Part shown: one piece after another, positions 5,170 to 6,995 of the stretch
Numbering within the stretch: the stretch's first letter is position 1
How the letters are laid out: each line of letters opens with the position of its first letter
Source of the DNA: Actinomycetota bacterium
Lineage (GTDB): Bacteria > Actinomycetota > Acidimicrobiia > Acidimicrobiales > Ilumatobacteraceae
DNA: 6,995 bases
Reading direction: 5' to 3'
NCBI GenBank assembly: GCA_009705435.1
Contig: WLTJ01000085.1
Span: 1-6,995 of the forward strand
Notes under the pieces: generated by a model
Told to the model about the DNA's origin: nothing
Seen by the model: the letters and a program-made list of their open reading frames with translations, nothing else
Databases searched by the model: none
Translations under genes and position numbers: made by a program

Positions 5170-6540
5170 CTAACCAACCCTCTGTGCTCGACCAAGGATG
5201 CCCTGTGGTCTAAGCAATAGAACCAAAATTAGGACGAGCAAAGCCGGCGCCGTCTTCAACTCTGTCGGTACAACCAGACTTGATACTTCGACCATGACGC
5301 CGACGACAAAACCGCCCACCAAAGCGCCGAAGGCGCTACCCAGTCCACCCAAGGTGATACCGGCAAATAATAAGAAGAGCAGGCGGCCTCCCATATCAAA
5401 ACTTACTTGCTCATCAAGTCCACGGAAAACCCCTCCAGCGGCAGCAAGAGCGCCTCCAATAATCCACACCAAGCGAATAACTTTTTCCGAATCAATTCCC
5501 GTCGCCGATGCTAAATCGGGATTATCAGAGACAGCGCGAGTTGCTTTTCCAAGTCGAGTGAAACGTAATCCCAAGGCGGTGACGATCAAAATAAGGAGGC
5601 TCAAAATTGACACCACGAAGTCACGGGGTGTGATGTTCACTGGTCCAAGATCCCAAGACCTTTGCAACGAGAAATCCGAAAAAGGACGCGTGCGTCCTTC
5701 AAACCGTGAAAGGAAAAAGTTGCGCAGTGCAATTGACAAACCGACGGTCAACACCATCTGAGTCACTAACCCAACTCCACGCCGGCGCAAAGGTCCAAAG
5801 ATTCCCCTATTCAGCGCCCAACCGAAACCACCGCCGAGGATGATGCCCAACGGGGCCGCCCAAAATATATGGAATGTCCCATCAGGACGAATACCCGGAA
5901 TGAAACTTAAAAATCCCAAAAAGGTCAGTCCAGTGACATTGAAGACAAATGTTGCGATTCCACCAAAGGTGACCATTTCGCCGTGTGCGAAGTTCGTCAG
6001 TCCAGTGGTACCAAAAATGAGGCTCAGACCAACTGAACACATGGCCAAAATCAATCCAAGTCGTATGCCGTCGGATATTCGCTGAGCGACGCGTTCAAAA
6101 CCGGATTGGCTAACAGTTTGCGACCCGCCAGTAAAATATGTGACAACTTTTGTCTTTGTCACGAAAGAGTCGGTGAGAACATTTTGCACCGCAGGTGTTT
6201 TAGCATCAAGTTTTTTACCCGACGGCAGCGTCTGCTCATTGAGACTCACGATGTAATCCGCTCGGGACGGGACCGAAACAATGACGACTCCCTGAGCGTC
6301 AGTGATTCCAACCCCGACGATCTCACCATTGGCGTCGGTCACTGTTATCTCGACACCTGACAGTGGTTGGTTATCTGCCTTCCCATCGTCACTTCGAACT
6401 TGATCTCGAACTTGAGTACGAATGCTGTAGCCATCGTCGGCCGCTTTGGCGTTGCCAAAGGAGAAGCCCAAAACAGAACCAAGCGCGATGAGCACCACGA
6501 GACAGCGTCCCCCGATGGTTTTACTGATCGATACTTCCAC
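5170..6540 (-). CDS. livH: Liv-type ABC transporter permease LivH with N-terminal signal peptide and Ig-like domain
   Basis: This 456-residue protein has the normal LivH permease (about 300 residues) from about residue 152 onward. It shows GTTGLTNFAHGEMVTFGG (177-194), the coupling loop RLGKATRAVSDNPDLASATG (329-348), an Ala/Gly-rich helix, the GITLGGLGSAFGALVGG region (394-410) and RPQGILG (444-450). In front is a signal peptide: Lys7 and Arg12, hydrophobic 13-29, and a likely cut after AKA at 33. Next comes a small beta-rich domain, about 38-135, with PLSGVEITVTDANGEIVG (59-76), ITDAQG (79-84) and TLPSG (104-108). This pattern is seen in carboxypeptidase-regulatory/SdrD-B-like Ig folds. It should lie outside the membrane, near where the binding protein docks. 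It is the first gene of livHMGF. The start is GTG 6540-6538, with AGAGGG four bases upstream. The transporter role is certain; the role of the extra domain is unknown. Confidence 0.92.
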   Translation of the reverse strand: MEVSISKTIGGRCLVVLIALGSVLGFSFGNAKAADDGYSIRTQVRDQVRSDDGKADNQPLSGVEITVTDANGEIVGVGITDAQGVVIVSVPSRADYIVSLNEQTLPSGKKLDAKTPAVQNVLTDSFVTKTKVVTYFTGGSQTVSQSGFERVAQRISDGIRLGLILAMCSVGLSLIFGTTGLTNFAHGEMVTFGGIATFVFNVTGLTFLGFLSFIPGIRPDGTFHIFWAAPLGIILGGGFGWALNRGIFGPLRRRGVGLVTQMVLTVGLSIALRNFFLSRFEGRTRPFSDFSLQRSWDLGPVNITPRDFVVSILSLLILIVTALGLRFTRLGKATRAVSDNPDLASATGIDSEKVIRLVWIIGGALAAAGGVFRGLDEQVSFDMGGRLLFLLFAGITLGGLGSAFGALVGGFVVGVMVEVSSLVVPTELKTAPALLVLILVLLLRPQGILGRAQRVG

Positions 6541-6619
6541 TACACCCTCTGTCCTTGGCGAGCACGAGAGAACGCCACAGATTCAGACTACTTCTCAAGA
6601 ACTGTCTAAGGTAAACCAA
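6541..6619. other. Divergent promoter region between livH and the EamA-family gene
   Basis: This 79-base gap lies between two start codons on opposite strands. It must carry the livHMGF promoter on the minus strand and probably one for the plus-strand transporter gene. I could not find a convincing -35/-10 pair on either strand. The livH Shine-Dalgarno (AGAGGG, 6550-6545) is at its left end, and AAGG (6608-6611), serving the right-hand gene, is at its right end. Confidence 0.5.
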
Positions 6620-6995
6620 GTGAGCGCCGCACCGAAACCAACCCGCCCCATAGCGTTGGTATTCCTGGCAAGCGCGTTATTCGGTACGACGGGTACTGCA
6701 TTAGCCAAAGGACCAGCAAATATTGACGCCATCTCCGCTGGCGTTCTCAGGCTCATTATTGGAGGTTGCGGGCTCACTCTGATCTCTTGGAGTCATATTC
6801 CAACTCTGAAGGATCAATCTCGCCGTCTGCTCTTCGGGGCCATCGCAGTGGCCACATATCAACTCCTCTTTTTTTATTCGGTCAGCCTGACGGGAGTTGC
6901 TTTGGCCGCGCTGATCACGATAGGTGTGAGCCCCTTATTTTCACGTTTAATCTCACACCTAAAGAGACAGCCGGCCCCATCCCCAATGTGGTACG
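6620..6995 (+). CDS. EamA/DMT-superfamily transporter, N-terminal part (cut by window edge)
   Basis: The first 125 codons are present, starting at GTG 6620-6622 with AAGG eight bases upstream. The frame stays open to the window end. The translation is strongly hydrophobic, with segments at about 11-29, 37-56, 69-86 and 88-110. ALFGTTGTALAKGP (19-32), followed by ISAGVLRLIIGG (39-50), matches the first EamA repeat, in which a [FW]G-T motif is followed by a membrane helix starting with an R-L pair. After that, the pattern YQLLFFYSVSLTGVALAALI (80-99) is typical of the family's third and fourth helices. EamA proteins usually have ten helices and export amino acids or other metabolites; substrate is not predictable from this part. 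It is divergent from livH, so a shared regulatory region is possible. Confidence 0.85.
   Translation, partial: MSAAPKPTRPIALVFLASALFGTTGTALAKGPANIDAISAGVLRLIIGGCGLTLISWSHIPTLKDQSRRLLFGAIAVATYQLLFFYSVSLTGVALAALITIGVSPLFSRLISHLKRQPAPSPMWY

Noticed and set aside
5198..5761. Plus-strand open frame inside livH
   Set aside because: It is antisense to the well-supported LivH permease. Its Lys/Pro/Thr-rich translation is what reversed membrane-helix codons give.
1..6995. CRISPR arrays, tRNA or rRNA genes, insertion sequences, phage genes
   Set aside because: I saw no regularly spaced repeats, no cloverleaf or rRNA-like stretch, and no transposase or integrase motif. The window is essentially filled by metabolic and transport genes.

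Overview
The window looks like part of an actinobacterial chromosome. My best guess is an aquatic member of the Acidimicrobiia (Ilumatobacter-like). This rests on moderate GC, a lipoprotein linker rich in Thr/Glu/Ala/Pro/Ser after the lipobox Cys, and recalled resemblance of the transporter proteins to that group. It is an inference, because no marker gene is present. Nearly all of the window is coding; the longest gap between genes is about 160 bases.

Layout from left to right. (1) On the minus strand, the 5' part of a nitroreductase-family gene runs off the left edge (1-152). It directly abuts the stop of an enoyl-CoA hydratase/isomerase gene (153-953); the two read as TAG-ATG and are probably one transcript. 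(2) A 162-base divergent region (954-1115) holds a terminator-like hairpin and a 14-bp palindrome. (3) On the plus strand, a lipoprotein of the branched-chain amino acid (LivJ/LivK, Peripla_BP_6) family (1116-2477) is followed by a strong intrinsic terminator. (4) On the minus strand, converging on it, is a compact operon livH-livM-livG-livF (6540 down to 2558) with overlaps or 2-base gaps. It encodes the two permeases and two ATPases of a Liv-type (HAAT) ABC importer. (5) On the plus strand, divergent from livH, is the 5' part of an EamA/DMT-family membrane transporter that runs off the right edge (6620-6995).

Together the lipoprotein (extracellular capture), LivH/LivM (membrane channel) and LivG/LivF (ATP hydrolysis) form a complete importer for branched-chain amino acids or related small amides or carboxylates. 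The substrate cannot be read from sequence. The binding-protein gene is a separate transcript, so it can be made in excess over the membrane parts.

The most unusual observation is that the binding protein appears circularly permuted. The segment that normally forms the C-terminal third of this family comes first, straight after the lipoprotein linker. The normal N-terminal two-thirds follows, and the protein stops at the point where the C-terminal third would normally begin. Each segment appears once and the frame is open throughout. The second notable point is that LivH carries a signal peptide and a small Ig-like/carboxypeptidase-regulatory-like domain in front of the permease.
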